A stretch of 15,276 bases of DNA from JAVBOJ01 sp031550755 (GCA_031550755.1 JAVBOJ010000097.1:1-15276), one strand, 5' to 3'. Shown: positions 1 through 6,893, counted from the stretch's first letter. The notes: a model not told the origin generated them from the letters alone. Made by a program: numbers and translations.

Positions 1-55
1 CAACCATCAGGATCGCCAGAAGTCTCTTGGTTTGCGATTTCTCCACGGTTCTCAT
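1..55 (-). CDS. Partial CDS: N-terminus of a secreted or membrane protein
   Basis: An ATG at 55 on the minus strand opens a frame that runs off the left edge. Only 18 residues are visible (MRTVEKSQTKRLLAILMV). The start is supported by a strong AAGGAGG ribosome binding site at 64-70, 8 bases upstream of the ATG. The peptide has a charged N-terminus (R, K, K, R) followed by a hydrophobic run, which is the beginning of a signal peptide or signal anchor. The gene lies 85 bp downstream of the ECF sigma factor on the same strand, with no convincing terminator between, so co-transcription is likely. It could therefore be a target or partner of that sigma factor, but this is inference. The protein family cannot be judged from the visible part. 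Confidence 0.7.
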   Translation of the reverse strand, partial: MRTVEKSQTKRLLAILMV

Positions 56-111
56 TCGGGGTTCCTCCTTACATTATAAATCCTTTTTTCCGCTTTCAAT
101 CTATCGTCAAC

Positions 112-129
112 GGGACGCACAGGCGTCCC
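112..129 (-). other. Stem-loop after the sigma factor gene
   Basis: GGGACGC at 112-118 and GCGTCCC at 123-129 form a perfect 7-bp stem with a 4-base loop, 12 bases past the sigma factor stop. No T-run follows on the minus strand, so it does not look like a complete intrinsic terminator. It may be an mRNA-stabilising or processing hairpin between the sigma gene and the next gene, or a weak terminator allowing read-through. Confidence 0.45.
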
Positions 130-140
130 TGTAGGGGGGG

Positions 141-1622
141 CTAAGATATTTCCACAATGACGCCCACGCGGGAGAGTTTGTTGCCGACCGGCCCTGCGGC
201 GTCGATGAGAAGCGGATACTGTCCCGGCGTGTCAAAGTCAATCTGATCGTAATAATGCACCGTCAGCTCCAGTCTGTTTCCCCAGGTGTCCAGCCCGGTC
301 ACACCGGCCTGTCGCAGGAGCTCCTCCTGTGATACCGGCGTTCCGGCGGGATACGTAACCAGCGCGTTTTTCACTGCGATCTGCGGCGGCGTCACCGAAT
401 AGCCACGGCGCGGCGGCCAGTTGCTTTGCGCCGGGAGGAACGCTTCCACGGATGCGGGGGGGATCTCCGCACCGGGCGAGGCGGTTGGAATGGTGGATTC
501 CAAGGTCACGGGAGGGGTAGTTCCCGGACTTTGCGGCTCGCCCGGCGGGAGTGTTGTCACCGTCTGTCCGCCGGGTCGGGGAGACACCGGCAGCGCGGAC
601 GGTGGGGGGATTGGGGAATCGCTTATATCCAACCCGGCATCGGGGGGGATGCCTGGGAAGATATCCTGCAAAAAGGAAAGAGGCGAGTTTTCCATATTGA
701 CGACTTCCTGGACATAGTCGTGAACCGGTCCGGGGACAACCGCAGCGGTCATACAGCCGCCCACGATCACCGCGGCGGCAAAGATCCCAGTCATCTTGGC
801 CAGCATCCCGGCATTCGCCACGGCGGGCATCGCGGCCGCTGCGGCCGTCGCTCCGGTCACGGCGGCTACGGCGGCGGAAGCCGGCACCGCAGCGCCTGCC
901 GAAGCCGTAACGGCGGTGGCTGCGATAATCGCAGTGGGAATGCCAAGCTGTCCGCCCAAAGCAGTCCAGACCTGTTCGGAAAGCTCGGATGTAAAACGCG
1001 CGTCGGCTTCGGCCTGTAAAATACGTGACAATACGGGCACTGCCATGGCGTATACTCCTCCTTCCGTGTGATTGTTAAACAGCTTCTGTTTCAGCGCCGC
1101 ACGGGCGCGGGACAGCCGATTCATAACCGCCGCATCGTTGATGCGGGTCACCTCAGCGATTTGCCTGACGGAAAGATGCTCAAAATAATACAGCAGAATG
1201 ACCGATTTCTGGCTTTCGTTCAGTTCTTCCACACCGCGCAGCACAACGCTCCTGAGCTCCTCTTTTTCGAAGTATTCCTCCGGCAAAAACTCCGCGTTTT
1301 CCTCCACGGCGTTTTGCAAAAGGGTCTCGGCGCTGTCGTCCATTTGTATACGCTTGGCTTTGGACAGCGTGTCCAAACTACAATTGTAAACAATCCTGTT
1401 TACATAGGCCACCAGCGTTTTCCCGTCTTTAACGGACGGAAGATTCTGAAACAGCCGCAAAAAAGTCTCCTGCATGACATCGACGGCGTCCTGCTCATTT
1501 TTCACCATTTTGAGCGACAGATAGTACACCAGCTTGGACAGATGGCTGTAAATCTGCGCAAACGCGTCCGAGTCCCCCCGCTGTGCGCGCTCCACCAAGC
1601 GCGCCAAAGCTTTATTATCCAT
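141..1622 (-). CDS. ECF-type sigma factor with C-terminal membrane segment and Ig-like domain
   Basis: This encodes 493 residues. The ATG at 1622 is chosen because GGAGGGG sits just upstream and sigma region 2 begins directly after it; the open frame extends further 5' but through the leader terminator and riboswitch. Region 2 spans about 12-90 (QDAVDVMQETFLRLF core) and region 4 about 125-182, with a helix-turn-helix around LSVRQIAEVTRINDAAVMNR. Beyond 190 comes a very Ala-rich stretch (228-271), a likely transmembrane helix (about 275-296), a Pro/Thr/Ser-rich linker (about 323-403), and an Ig-like module (about 411-493) resembling DUF5011/bacterial Ig repeats (DTPGQYPLLIDAAGPVGN). The likely topology is a cytoplasmic sigma domain with an extracytoplasmic tail; if the Ala-rich stretch also crosses the membrane, the tail would be inside. 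Ordinary ECF factors are about 170-200 residues, so the extension is unusual. No separate anti-sigma gene is visible. A c-di-GMP riboswitch lies upstream. Confidence 0.85.
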   Translation of the reverse strand: MDNKALARLVERAQRGDSDAFAQIYSHLSKLVYYLSLKMVKNEQDAVDVMQETFLRLFQNLPSVKDGKTLVAYVNRIVYNCSLDTLSKAKRIQMDDSAETLLQNAVEENAEFLPEEYFEKEELRSVVLRGVEELNESQKSVILLYYFEHLSVRQIAEVTRINDAAVMNRLSRARAALKQKLFNNHTEGGVYAMAVPVLSRILQAEADARFTSELSEQVWTALGGQLGIPTAIIAATAVTASAGAAVPASAAVAAVTGATAAAAAMPAVANAGMLAKMTGIFAAAVIVGGCMTAAVVPGPVHDYVQEVVNMENSPLSFLQDIFPGIPPDAGLDISDSPIPPPSALPVSPRPGGQTVTTLPPGEPQSPGTTPPVTLESTIPTASPGAEIPPASVEAFLPAQSNWPPRRGYSVTPPQIAVKNALVTYPAGTPVSQEELLRQAGVTGLDTWGNRLELTVHYYDQIDFDTPGQYPLLIDAAGPVGNKLSRVGVIVEIS

Positions 1623-1715
1623 ATTCCCCTCCGAAATCCCCGTTTTGTTTCCCCCTGATTTTTCCCCTTCTGTCCATAGGACAGCCGAACGGTCAAAACC
1701 TATCGATGAATTTTC

Positions 1716-1755
1716 AAAAAACAAAAAATGCTCGAAAAAAATCTTCGGGCATTTT
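1716..1755 (-). terminator. Riboswitch-linked intrinsic terminator in the sigma factor leader
   Basis: On the minus strand AAAATGCCCGAA (1755-1744) pairs with TTCGAGCATTTT (1736-1725) with one C/A mismatch, followed by a T-rich run with single G interruptions down to about 1716. It lies about 20 bases after the 3' end of the c-di-GMP aptamer and about 95 bases before the sigma factor ATG, the expected place for an expression platform. A second hairpin (CTCCTTA/TAAGGAG, 1762-1778) lies between aptamer and terminator. A small perfect hairpin (CTGTCC/GGACAG, 1670-1684) follows and has no assigned role. Confidence 0.75.
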
Positions 1756-1773
1756 GAGGCTCTCCTTATTATA

Positions 1774-1862
1774 AGGAGGCAACTGGCTGTCATGTCCCCG
1801 GATGGGGTGTTAGACCCTATAGCTTTGCGCTGCCTGCCTTTCGGCAGGATTGCCCAATATTC
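1774..1862 (-). promoter_or_regulatory. Cyclic-di-GMP class I (GEMM-I) riboswitch aptamer
   Basis: Read on the minus strand, the segment matches the GEMM-I aptamer by eye. It shows GGGCAATCC (1855-1847), a P2 hairpin CCTGCC-GAAA-GGCAGG with the conserved GAAA tetraloop (1848-1833), then GCGCAAAGC (1830-1822), a P3 arm with the GTCTAA receptor element (about 1815-1810), and a 3' AGCCAGTTGCC (1788-1778). Aligned by eye to the Vc2 aptamer, the ligand contacts G20, A47 and C92 correspond to G1853, A1825 and C1779, all conserved. G at position 20 favours c-di-GMP over the cGAMP-sensing subclass, which has A. It lies in the leader of the sigma factor gene and is followed by a terminator, so it probably controls read-through. 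Whether ligand turns expression on or off is not settled: GGGCA (1855-1851) could pair with TGCCC (1751-1747) of the terminator arm, which would suggest an OFF switch. Confidence 0.9.
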
Positions 1863-1889
1863 GGTTGACGGAAACAGAACCACCAATCT

Positions 1890-1918
1890 AATATATCGAA
1901 GATTTTGGATATAAACTG
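1890..1918 (-). promoter_or_regulatory. Weak candidate promoter for the riboswitch-sigma transcript
   Basis: On the minus strand a -10-like TATATT (1895-1890) lies 17 bases from a poor -35 (CAGTTT, 1918-1913). Its start point, near 1883, would be about 20 bases before the aptamer, which fits. The -35 is far from consensus, so the real promoter could be of another class or use a regulator. Confidence 0.3.
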
Positions 1919-1969
1919 AAGGCATGGCCGGCGGTTTAAAAAATCATTTTATTTTTGCCTAAATTTTTC

Positions 1970-1998
1970 TTGACGGGGCGCTTGTTTGGGTGTATGAT
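1970..1998 (+). promoter_or_regulatory. Sigma-A promoter P1 of the M23 peptidase gene
   Basis: TTGACG at 1970-1975 and TATGAT at 1993-1998 are separated by exactly 17 bases, each 5 of 6 to consensus. Transcription would begin near 2005, giving a 5' leader of about 150 bases. The WalR-type box (2009-2025) lies immediately downstream of this start, where a bound regulator would be expected to block rather than activate. Confidence 0.75.
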
Positions 1999-2008
1999 GG
2001 GAACTGCT

Positions 2009-2025
2009 TGTAACCATTTTGTAAC
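2009..2025 (+). promoter_or_regulatory. WalR (YycF)-type binding box
   Basis: TGTAAC at 2009-2014, five bases, then TGTAAC at 2020-2025. This is a perfect match to the WalR consensus described in Bacillus and Staphylococcus, TGTWAH-N5-TGTWAH, and the 11-bp period puts both halves on one helix face. The gene it precedes encodes a membrane-anchored M23 peptidoglycan hydrolase, the classic type of WalRK target. Relative to promoter P2 the box is centred about 60 bases upstream of the start; relative to P1 it lies just downstream of the start. Confidence 0.7.
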
Positions 2026-2062
2026 CGTTTCGTTCTTTCTTGTTTTGAATTTTTTTCCTTTT

Positions 2063-2071
2063 TGTTATAAT
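2063..2071 (+). promoter_or_regulatory. Extended -10 promoter P2 of the M23 peptidase gene
   Basis: TGTTATAAT is a perfect extended -10 element (TGnTATAAT). No good -35 lies at 17 bases (only TTTTGA at 2043-2048), which fits an extended -10 promoter helped by an activator such as WalR bound at 2009-2025. The start would be near 2078, leaving about 78 bases before the ATG. That leader contains a 12-bp palindrome, TTCCGGCCGGAA (2105-2116). Confidence 0.6.
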
Positions 2072-2155
2072 CCGCCCCTTGTCCGCATAGAGTGCGCCTC
2101 TAAATTCCGGCCGGAACGCTTTTTGCGTCGCCGGCGCCCGAAAGCGAGGAGTTCT

Positions 2156-3859
2156 ATGAACGAGAGAGTCTCTGAAGCGCAGGAAAATCTCCAGGCGCAA
2201 AGTGCTCGTTCTCTCAGTTACCCTGCCGTAACACGAGACAATATATATGAGTTTCCCCGCAAGACCCGCGGGAACAGCCGGCATTTTTTGCCGGCGCGCT
2301 TGTGCGCGGTGGTTTCGCGCACAGTGCACTCCGCCGGAGCCGGTCTTGCCTCGGGTGCCGTAACCGTCCGGGAACTGCTGCGCCCCATGGCCTCGGCGGT
2401 CATCCGCGTGGGCTCCTCGGCGTTGACGCTGGGGCATCATGCCGCCGCGCGGGTCTCCTCTGTCGCCGCCGACGCCGCCGGACGTACCGAAATCGGGTTT
2501 TACCGCTGGCTCTCCCGCAAAAAGCTGCTGCGGCGCGGGCGGGTCAATTCCGCTATACTGCTTGCCGCCGTGTGTATCGCGGTATTTTGCTCCTCGTTTT
2601 ATACCGTCGGTCTGGAGGTGCTGCTGGACGGACATTCCATCGGATTTGTCTCGTCTCAGGCAGAATTTGAACAGGCCATCCAATCGGTCTCGGCCCGCGC
2701 GGGCGAAATTTTGCAGTATCCCTACCAGCTCAGCCCCAACGTGCAGTACCAATTCTCCATTGTGGACCGGCGTCAGGTGTTCCACCCGAACGAGGTGCAA
2801 GAGGAGCTGTTCAGCCAGATTTCGCAGATCAAGAAGCTCTACGTCCTGCGTGTGGACGGCAAGGCCGTTGCGGCGCACGACGATCCGGTTGTTTTAAAGT
2901 CTCTGGTGGACAATCTGCTGGCCAGCCATCCGCTGGCCGATCAGGCCTATGCTTCCAGCTTTGTGCAGAACGTCCGCATGGATCATGCCTGGACTGACGC
3001 CTCGCTGGAGCGCACCGTCGCCGAGCTGGAGGAGCTGCTGGCCTCCCCGGTGCGTGACGCCTCCACGGCAGCGCTTTCCGACGGACAAACGGCCCTCTCT
3101 CTCGCCGCGCAAAACGGCATGTCCCTTTCCGAGCTGCAATCGCTCAACGCCGACGTCAATTTTGATTCTTTGCAGTCCGGCGACATCCTGCGCACCCGCA
3201 AACCCGTGCCCTTCCTGTCGATTCTGGCGCTGGAGCACACGGTGTACACCGAATCGGTGCCCTTTGACACCTCCATGGTGGATGATGCCACCATTTACGA
3301 AGGCGATACCCGCGTCAAGGTCAAGGGTGTGCCCGGCGTGGCCAGTGTCAACGCCGATCTTCGGTATGTGGACGGCGAGCTGGTCGAGCAGGTCGAGGTG
3401 AGCCGCGAGATCGTCACCGCGCCGATCACCGAGGTCATCGCGGTGGGCACCAAAATCCGCCCGCCCAAAGCGCCTACCGGCACCTTTATCCGTCCCTTCT
3501 GGGGCAAACTGACCTCCGATTACGGTTACCGCAGGCTCTTCGGCCAGACCGAGTTCCATCCCGGCGTCGATTTCGCCGGCCCCACCGGCTCGCCCATCGT
3601 GGCCTCCGACGGCGGCGTGGTCGTCTTTGCCGGCACCAAGAGCGGCTACGGCCTGACGGTCATCGTCAGCCACGGCAACAATCTGCGGACGCTCTACGGC
3701 CATTGCAGCAAGCTTCTTGTCTCGGTTGGGCAGGAGGTCGGCCAGGGCGAGCTGATCGCCAAGGTCGGCAACACCGGGCGCTCGACCGGCCCGCATCTGC
3801 ACTTTGAGATCCAGGTGAACGGCCAACACCAAAACCCCTGGAATTATCTCAAAAAATAA
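2156..3859 (+). CDS. Membrane-anchored M23 peptidase (LysM-like, G5, LytM domains)
   Basis: 567 residues. The ATG at 2156 is chosen because GAGGAG lies 6 bases upstream; the frame is open further 5' but through the promoter region. Residues 1-130 are a long, basic, probably cytoplasmic part. A transmembrane helix lies at about 132-151 (AILLAAVCIAVFCSSF), and the rest is extracytoplasmic. A degenerate LysM-like segment spans about 308-352 (LAAQNGMSLSELQSLN), a G5 domain about 356-434, and a C-terminal M23/LytM domain about 450-565. Zinc and catalytic residues are intact: H468 and D472 in HPGVD, H516 in LYGHCSK, and H547/H549 in HLH. It is therefore predicted to be an active endopeptidase cutting peptide cross-links of peptidoglycan at the outer membrane face. 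It stands alone between its own promoters and a strong terminator. A WalR-type box upstream suggests control by the cell-wall two-component system. The long cytoplasmic N-terminus is unusual for the family. Confidence 0.92.
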   Translation: MNERVSEAQENLQAQSARSLSYPAVTRDNIYEFPRKTRGNSRHFLPARLCAVVSRTVHSAGAGLASGAVTVRELLRPMASAVIRVGSSALTLGHHAAARVSSVAADAAGRTEIGFYRWLSRKKLLRRGRVNSAILLAAVCIAVFCSSFYTVGLEVLLDGHSIGFVSSQAEFEQAIQSVSARAGEILQYPYQLSPNVQYQFSIVDRRQVFHPNEVQEELFSQISQIKKLYVLRVDGKAVAAHDDPVVLKSLVDNLLASHPLADQAYASSFVQNVRMDHAWTDASLERTVAELEELLASPVRDASTAALSDGQTALSLAAQNGMSLSELQSLNADVNFDSLQSGDILRTRKPVPFLSILALEHTVYTESVPFDTSMVDDATIYEGDTRVKVKGVPGVASVNADLRYVDGELVEQVEVSREIVTAPITEVIAVGTKIRPPKAPTGTFIRPFWGKLTSDYGYRRLFGQTEFHPGVDFAGPTGSPIVASDGGVVVFAGTKSGYGLTVIVSHGNNLRTLYGHCSKLLVSVGQEVGQGELIAKVGNTGRSTGPHLHFEIQVNGQHQNPWNYLKK

Positions 3860-3873
3860 TTTGCCTGAATCAG

Positions 3874-3917
3874 CTCCCCTGTGACAATGCTTTGCGGCTT
3901 GTAACAGGGGAGATTTT
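3874..3917 (+). terminator. Rho-independent terminator after the M23 peptidase gene
   Basis: CTCCCCTGT (3874-3882) and ACAGGGGAG (3904-3912) form a 9-bp stem, with an inner ACAA/TTGT pairing in the loop. ATTTTTATTTT follows. It starts 15 bases after the stop codon and separates the peptidase gene from the murB operon. Confidence 0.9.
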
Positions 3918-3946
3918 TATTTTCCCTTCTAATGCGCCGGGCGAGA

Positions 3947-3955
3947 TGGTATAAT
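3947..3955 (+). promoter_or_regulatory. Extended -10 promoter of the murB-rapZ-yvcK-whiA operon
   Basis: TGGTATAAT is a perfect extended -10 element (TGnTATAAT) with -10 at 3950-3955. The -35 at 17 bases (TTCTAA, 3927-3932) is poor. Transcription would start near 3961, giving a leader of about 30 bases before the murB GTG. It lies directly after the terminator of the preceding gene. Confidence 0.75.
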
Positions 3956-3991
3956 ACAAAAAGGTGAAGTTTTTCCGGAGGAGGAAATTTT

Positions 3992-4900
3992 GTGAAACAA
4001 TTGCGGGACAGCCTTGCCCGGGCGTTTCCGGCGCTTCCGCTGCTGTCTGACGAGCCGCTGGCGCGCCATACATCCTTCGGTATCGGCGGGCCGGCGTCCC
4101 TGATGGCGCTGCCGCGCGACGAAGGGGAGCTCTGCGGGCTGCTGGCGCTCTGCGGGGACGTCCCGGTGTTGCTCATGGGCAACGGCACCAACCTGCTGAT
4201 CTCCGACCGGGGCTTTGCCGGTGTGGCTGTCAAAACCGAGGGGCTTTCGTCCGTCGAGCAGACCGGCGAGACCACCCTGCGCGCCGGTGCGGGGCTGCTG
4301 CTGTCGCGGTTGGCGGTGTTCGCCCAAAAACAGGGACTGGCGGGGCTTTCCTTTGCCCACGGCATTCCCGGCACGGTGGGCGGCGCCGTCTGTATGAACG
4401 CCGGCGCCTACGGCGGCGAGATGGCGCAGGTGACCAAGCGCACCGCCTTGTGCGCACCGTCGGGCGAAACCATCGTCCTGCAAGGGGATGAACACGATTT
4501 TTCCTACCGAAAAAGCTATTTTACCGCCCATCCCGGCGCGGTGGCGCTGTGGACGGAGTTTTCCCTTTCGCCGGGCGATCCGGCCGTCATCCGCGCCGAG
4601 ATGGACGATCTTGCCGCCCGGCGGCGCGGCAGTCAGCCGCTGGACAAACCCAGCGCCGGCAGTGTGTTTAAGCGCCCGCCCGGCTACTTCGCCGGGACGC
4701 TGATCCAGCAGTGCGGCCTGAAGGGCCGCGCCGTCGGCGGTGCGCAGGTGTCGGAAAAGCATGCGGGCTTCATCATCAACCGGGGCGGCGCGACCTGCGC
4801 CGACGTGCTGCGGCTGATCGAGGAAATACAAAAGGAAGTGCTCTCCCAAACCGGCGTGAGACTGGAGCCGGAGCTCAAAATTGTGGGAGAATCGCTGTAA
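3992..4900 (+). CDS. murB: UDP-N-acetylmuramate dehydrogenase (MurB)
   Basis: MurB reduces UDP-GlcNAc-enolpyruvate to UDP-MurNAc with NADPH and FAD, the second committed step of cytoplasmic peptidoglycan precursor synthesis. The 302 residues match a type II MurB. The FAD-binding part shows RHTSFGIGGPA (25-35), GNGTNLLISD (63-72) and GIPGTVGGAVCMNAGAYGGE (124-143). The C-terminal domain has YRKSYF (172-177) with the conserved Arg, SAGSVFKRP with proton-donor Ser224, and LEPE with Glu294. The GTG start is supported by GGAGGAGG 8 bases upstream. It is the first gene of a four-gene operon, 13 bp before rapZ. The murB-rapZ-yvcK-whiA order is familiar in Clostridia. Confidence 0.95.
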   Translation: MKQLRDSLARAFPALPLLSDEPLARHTSFGIGGPASLMALPRDEGELCGLLALCGDVPVLLMGNGTNLLISDRGFAGVAVKTEGLSSVEQTGETTLRAGAGLLLSRLAVFAQKQGLAGLSFAHGIPGTVGGAVCMNAGAYGGEMAQVTKRTALCAPSGETIVLQGDEHDFSYRKSYFTAHPGAVALWTEFSLSPGDPAVIRAEMDDLAARRRGSQPLDKPSAGSVFKRPPGYFAGTLIQQCGLKGRAVGGAQVSEKHAGFIINRGGATCADVLRLIEEIQKEVLSQTGVRLEPELKIVGESL

Positions 4901-4913
4901 AGGTTGGGGTGTC

Positions 4914-5774
4914 ATGGAATTTACCATCGTTTCGGGTCTGTCGGGCGCCGGCAAGAGCAAGGTGGCCACGCTGCTGGAGGACATGGGCTTTTACTGCGTG
5001 GACAATATGCCGGTGCAGCTCATCCCCAAATTTGCCGAGATGTGCCTGTCCTCGCAGGGCAAATACGACCGGGTGGCGCTGGTGACCGACGTGCGCGCCG
5101 GGCAGGATTTCGGCGGGCTGTTTGAGTCGCTGGCGCTGCTCAAGGCCATGAATTGCGAGTATAAAATCATTTTTCTCGAGGCCAAAACCGAGGTCATCGT
5201 CAGCCGTTACAAGGAGACCCGGCGGCGGCATCCGCTGTGGGTCGAGGGCGAGACCATTGAGCAGACCATCGCCAAGGAATGGAATACGCTGGAGCCGGTG
5301 CGCATGGGGGCCGATTATGTCATCAACACCACCTCCCTTTCTACCAATCAACTGCGCGACATGCTGTCCGAGCTTTTTTCGGGTGCGGCGCGCGCCCGTT
5401 CGATGGTGGTGATGATCTCCTCGTTCGGGTTCAAATACGGCCTGCCCACCGACTCGGATCTGGTGTTTGACGTGCGGTTTTTGCCCAATCCGTACCACAT
5501 CGAGGAGCTGCGACATCTGACCGGACATGATGACCGGGTGTATAATTTCGTGCTCGATTGGCCGCAAACCAAGGAATTTGTCGGTATTTTGACCCATATG
5601 ATGGAATTTTTGCTGCCGCATTACGTCGAGGAGGGCAAGACCTCGTTGGTCGTCTCCATCGGCTGTACCGGCGGGCGTCACCGTTCGGTGACGATTGCCC
5701 GGGTGCTGCACGAGGTCGTGGAAAAACTGGGATACCACAGCGTACTGAGCCACCGGGACGTGGCGAGGGGATAG
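4914..5774 (+). CDS. rapZ: RNase adapter / nucleotide-binding protein RapZ (YvcJ)
   Basis: 286 residues. The N-terminal P-loop GLSGAGKS (8-15) is followed by GFYCVDNMP and, further on, VTDVRAG, the pattern of the RapZ/YvcJ family. The C-terminal domain keeps GCTGGRHRS and ends SHRDV. In Escherichia coli RapZ binds GlmZ sRNA and UDP-GlcNAc-pathway metabolites to adjust GlmS; in Bacillus YvcJ binds and hydrolyses nucleotides and affects competence. The Clostridia role is less clear but is probably amino-sugar or nucleotide sensing. The ATG at 4914 is preferred because the Walker motif follows at the usual distance; an in-frame ATG at 4881 would overlap murB and add 11 odd residues. The Shine-Dalgarno sequence is weak (GGTTGGGG), so translation may be coupled to murB, which ends 13 bp earlier. 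Confidence 0.93.
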   Translation: MEFTIVSGLSGAGKSKVATLLEDMGFYCVDNMPVQLIPKFAEMCLSSQGKYDRVALVTDVRAGQDFGGLFESLALLKAMNCEYKIIFLEAKTEVIVSRYKETRRRHPLWVEGETIEQTIAKEWNTLEPVRMGADYVINTTSLSTNQLRDMLSELFSGAARARSMVVMISSFGFKYGLPTDSDLVFDVRFLPNPYHIEELRHLTGHDDRVYNFVLDWPQTKEFVGILTHMMEFLLPHYVEEGKTSLVVSIGCTGGRHRSVTIARVLHEVVEKLGYHSVLSHRDVARG

Positions 5775-5786
5775 GGAGGAAACCGT

Positions 5787-6878
5787 ATGCATCTGTCACA
5801 GTGGCAGGATCGGCGCGCCGAGGAGCTCCGCACGGCGCGTCGTTTGGGGCCGCGTATCGTCGCCGTCGGCGGCGGCACGGGGCTGTCCACCATGCTGCGC
5901 GGCCTCAAGGAGGCCAGTGAAAATATCACCGTCGTGGTGACGGTGGCCGACGACGGCGGCGGCTCCGGGATGCTGCGGGAGGATTTGCGGATGCTGCCGC
6001 CCGGCGATATCCGCAACTGCATGTTGGCGCTGGCCAACACCGAGCCGACCCTGTACGAGCTGCTGAACTACCGTTTTTCGGAGGGCTCCCTGTCCGGCCA
6101 GAGCTTCGGCAACCTCTTTCTGGCGGCGCTCAACGGCATCTGCGGCTCGTTTGACCGCGCCGTAGCCCGCATGAACGAGGTGCTGGCGGTCACGGGGCGT
6201 GTGCTGCCGGTCAGCACGGCGGACGTCTATCTGGAGGCCGAGTTTGAAAACGGCGCGACCGTACTCGGCGAGAGCAAAATTTTCGCCGCCAAGAAAAAAC
6301 AAAACAGCCGCATCCGGCGGGTGCGCCTGATCCCCGAGCATCCCGCGCCGCTGCCGGCGGCCGTCGAGGCCATCCGCGACGCCGAGCTCATCCTGCTCGG
6401 GCCGGGCAGTCTGTACACCAGCGTCATCCCCAACCTGCTGGTGTCCGGAATTTCCGACGCGATTGCCGGCTCGCCGGCGCTCAAAATGTATGTCTGCAAC
6501 GTGATGACTCAGGAGGGCGAGACCGAGGGCTATACCGCCTTTGACCATGTGCGAGAGCTGCTTGCGCACACCCGCCCCGATCTCGTGGACATTTGCCTCG
6601 TCAACAACGCGCCGCTGCCGGACGCCCTGCGCGGGGCGTATGAGGCCGAGGGTGCCGGCCCGACGGTCATCGACCGGGCGCGGTTCACCCAAACCGGCAT
6701 CGAGCTGGTGGAGCGTCCGTTGCTGCGGTTCGACGCGGGCTACGCCCGGCACGATCCGCTGCGGCTGACCTATGAAATCATGGAGATCCTGCGGGAGCGC
6801 CGTCCGCGCGCCGAGCTTTACGGCGAATGCGACAAGCTGATGCTGTTGTCGCTGCGCGAGCAGCTGCTGTCTATATAG
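5787..6878 (+). CDS. yvcK: YvcK/CofD-like gluconeogenesis factor
   Basis: 363 residues of the YvcK (CofD-like) family. It shows the nucleotide-binding VGGGTGLSTMLRGLK near 27-41, VADDGGGSGMLR, and PPGDIRNCMLAL, then GQSFGNLFLAALN and LLGPGSLYTSVIPNLLV in the C-terminal half. YvcK binds UDP-sugars, is needed for growth on gluconeogenic carbon sources, and affects cell shape and peptidoglycan synthesis in Bacillus, Listeria and Mycobacterium. The first 25 residues are a basic, helical extension before the Rossmann-like core. The ATG at 5787 follows a clear GGAGG, 12 bp after rapZ. Lying between rapZ and whiA is its usual position in Gram-positive bacteria. Confidence 0.94.
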   Translation: MHLSQWQDRRAEELRTARRLGPRIVAVGGGTGLSTMLRGLKEASENITVVVTVADDGGGSGMLREDLRMLPPGDIRNCMLALANTEPTLYELLNYRFSEGSLSGQSFGNLFLAALNGICGSFDRAVARMNEVLAVTGRVLPVSTADVYLEAEFENGATVLGESKIFAAKKKQNSRIRRVRLIPEHPAPLPAAVEAIRDAELILLGPGSLYTSVIPNLLVSGISDAIAGSPALKMYVCNVMTQEGETEGYTAFDHVRELLAHTRPDLVDICLVNNAPLPDALRGAYEAEGAGPTVIDRARFTQTGIELVERPLLRFDAGYARHDPLRLTYEIMEILRERRPRAELYGECDKLMLLSLREQLLSI

Positions 6879-6893
6879 AGGAGGTCGGGCGCC

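Noticed and set aside
73..78. TATAAT on the minus strand just before the left partial gene
   Set aside because: It lies only 3 bases before the ribosome binding site, so a transcript would begin within it; the nearest -35-like TTGAAA gives a 15-base spacer and TTGACG a 26-base spacer.
1623..1925. Upstream extension of the sigma factor frame to an ATG at 1925
   Set aside because: The extra 101 codons run through the c-di-GMP aptamer and the terminator, and the ATG at 1622 has a good ribosome binding site directly before sigma region 2.
1955..2155. Upstream extension of the M23 peptidase frame
   Set aside because: It would start before or inside the promoters and WalR box; the ATG at 2156 has a well-placed GAGGAG.
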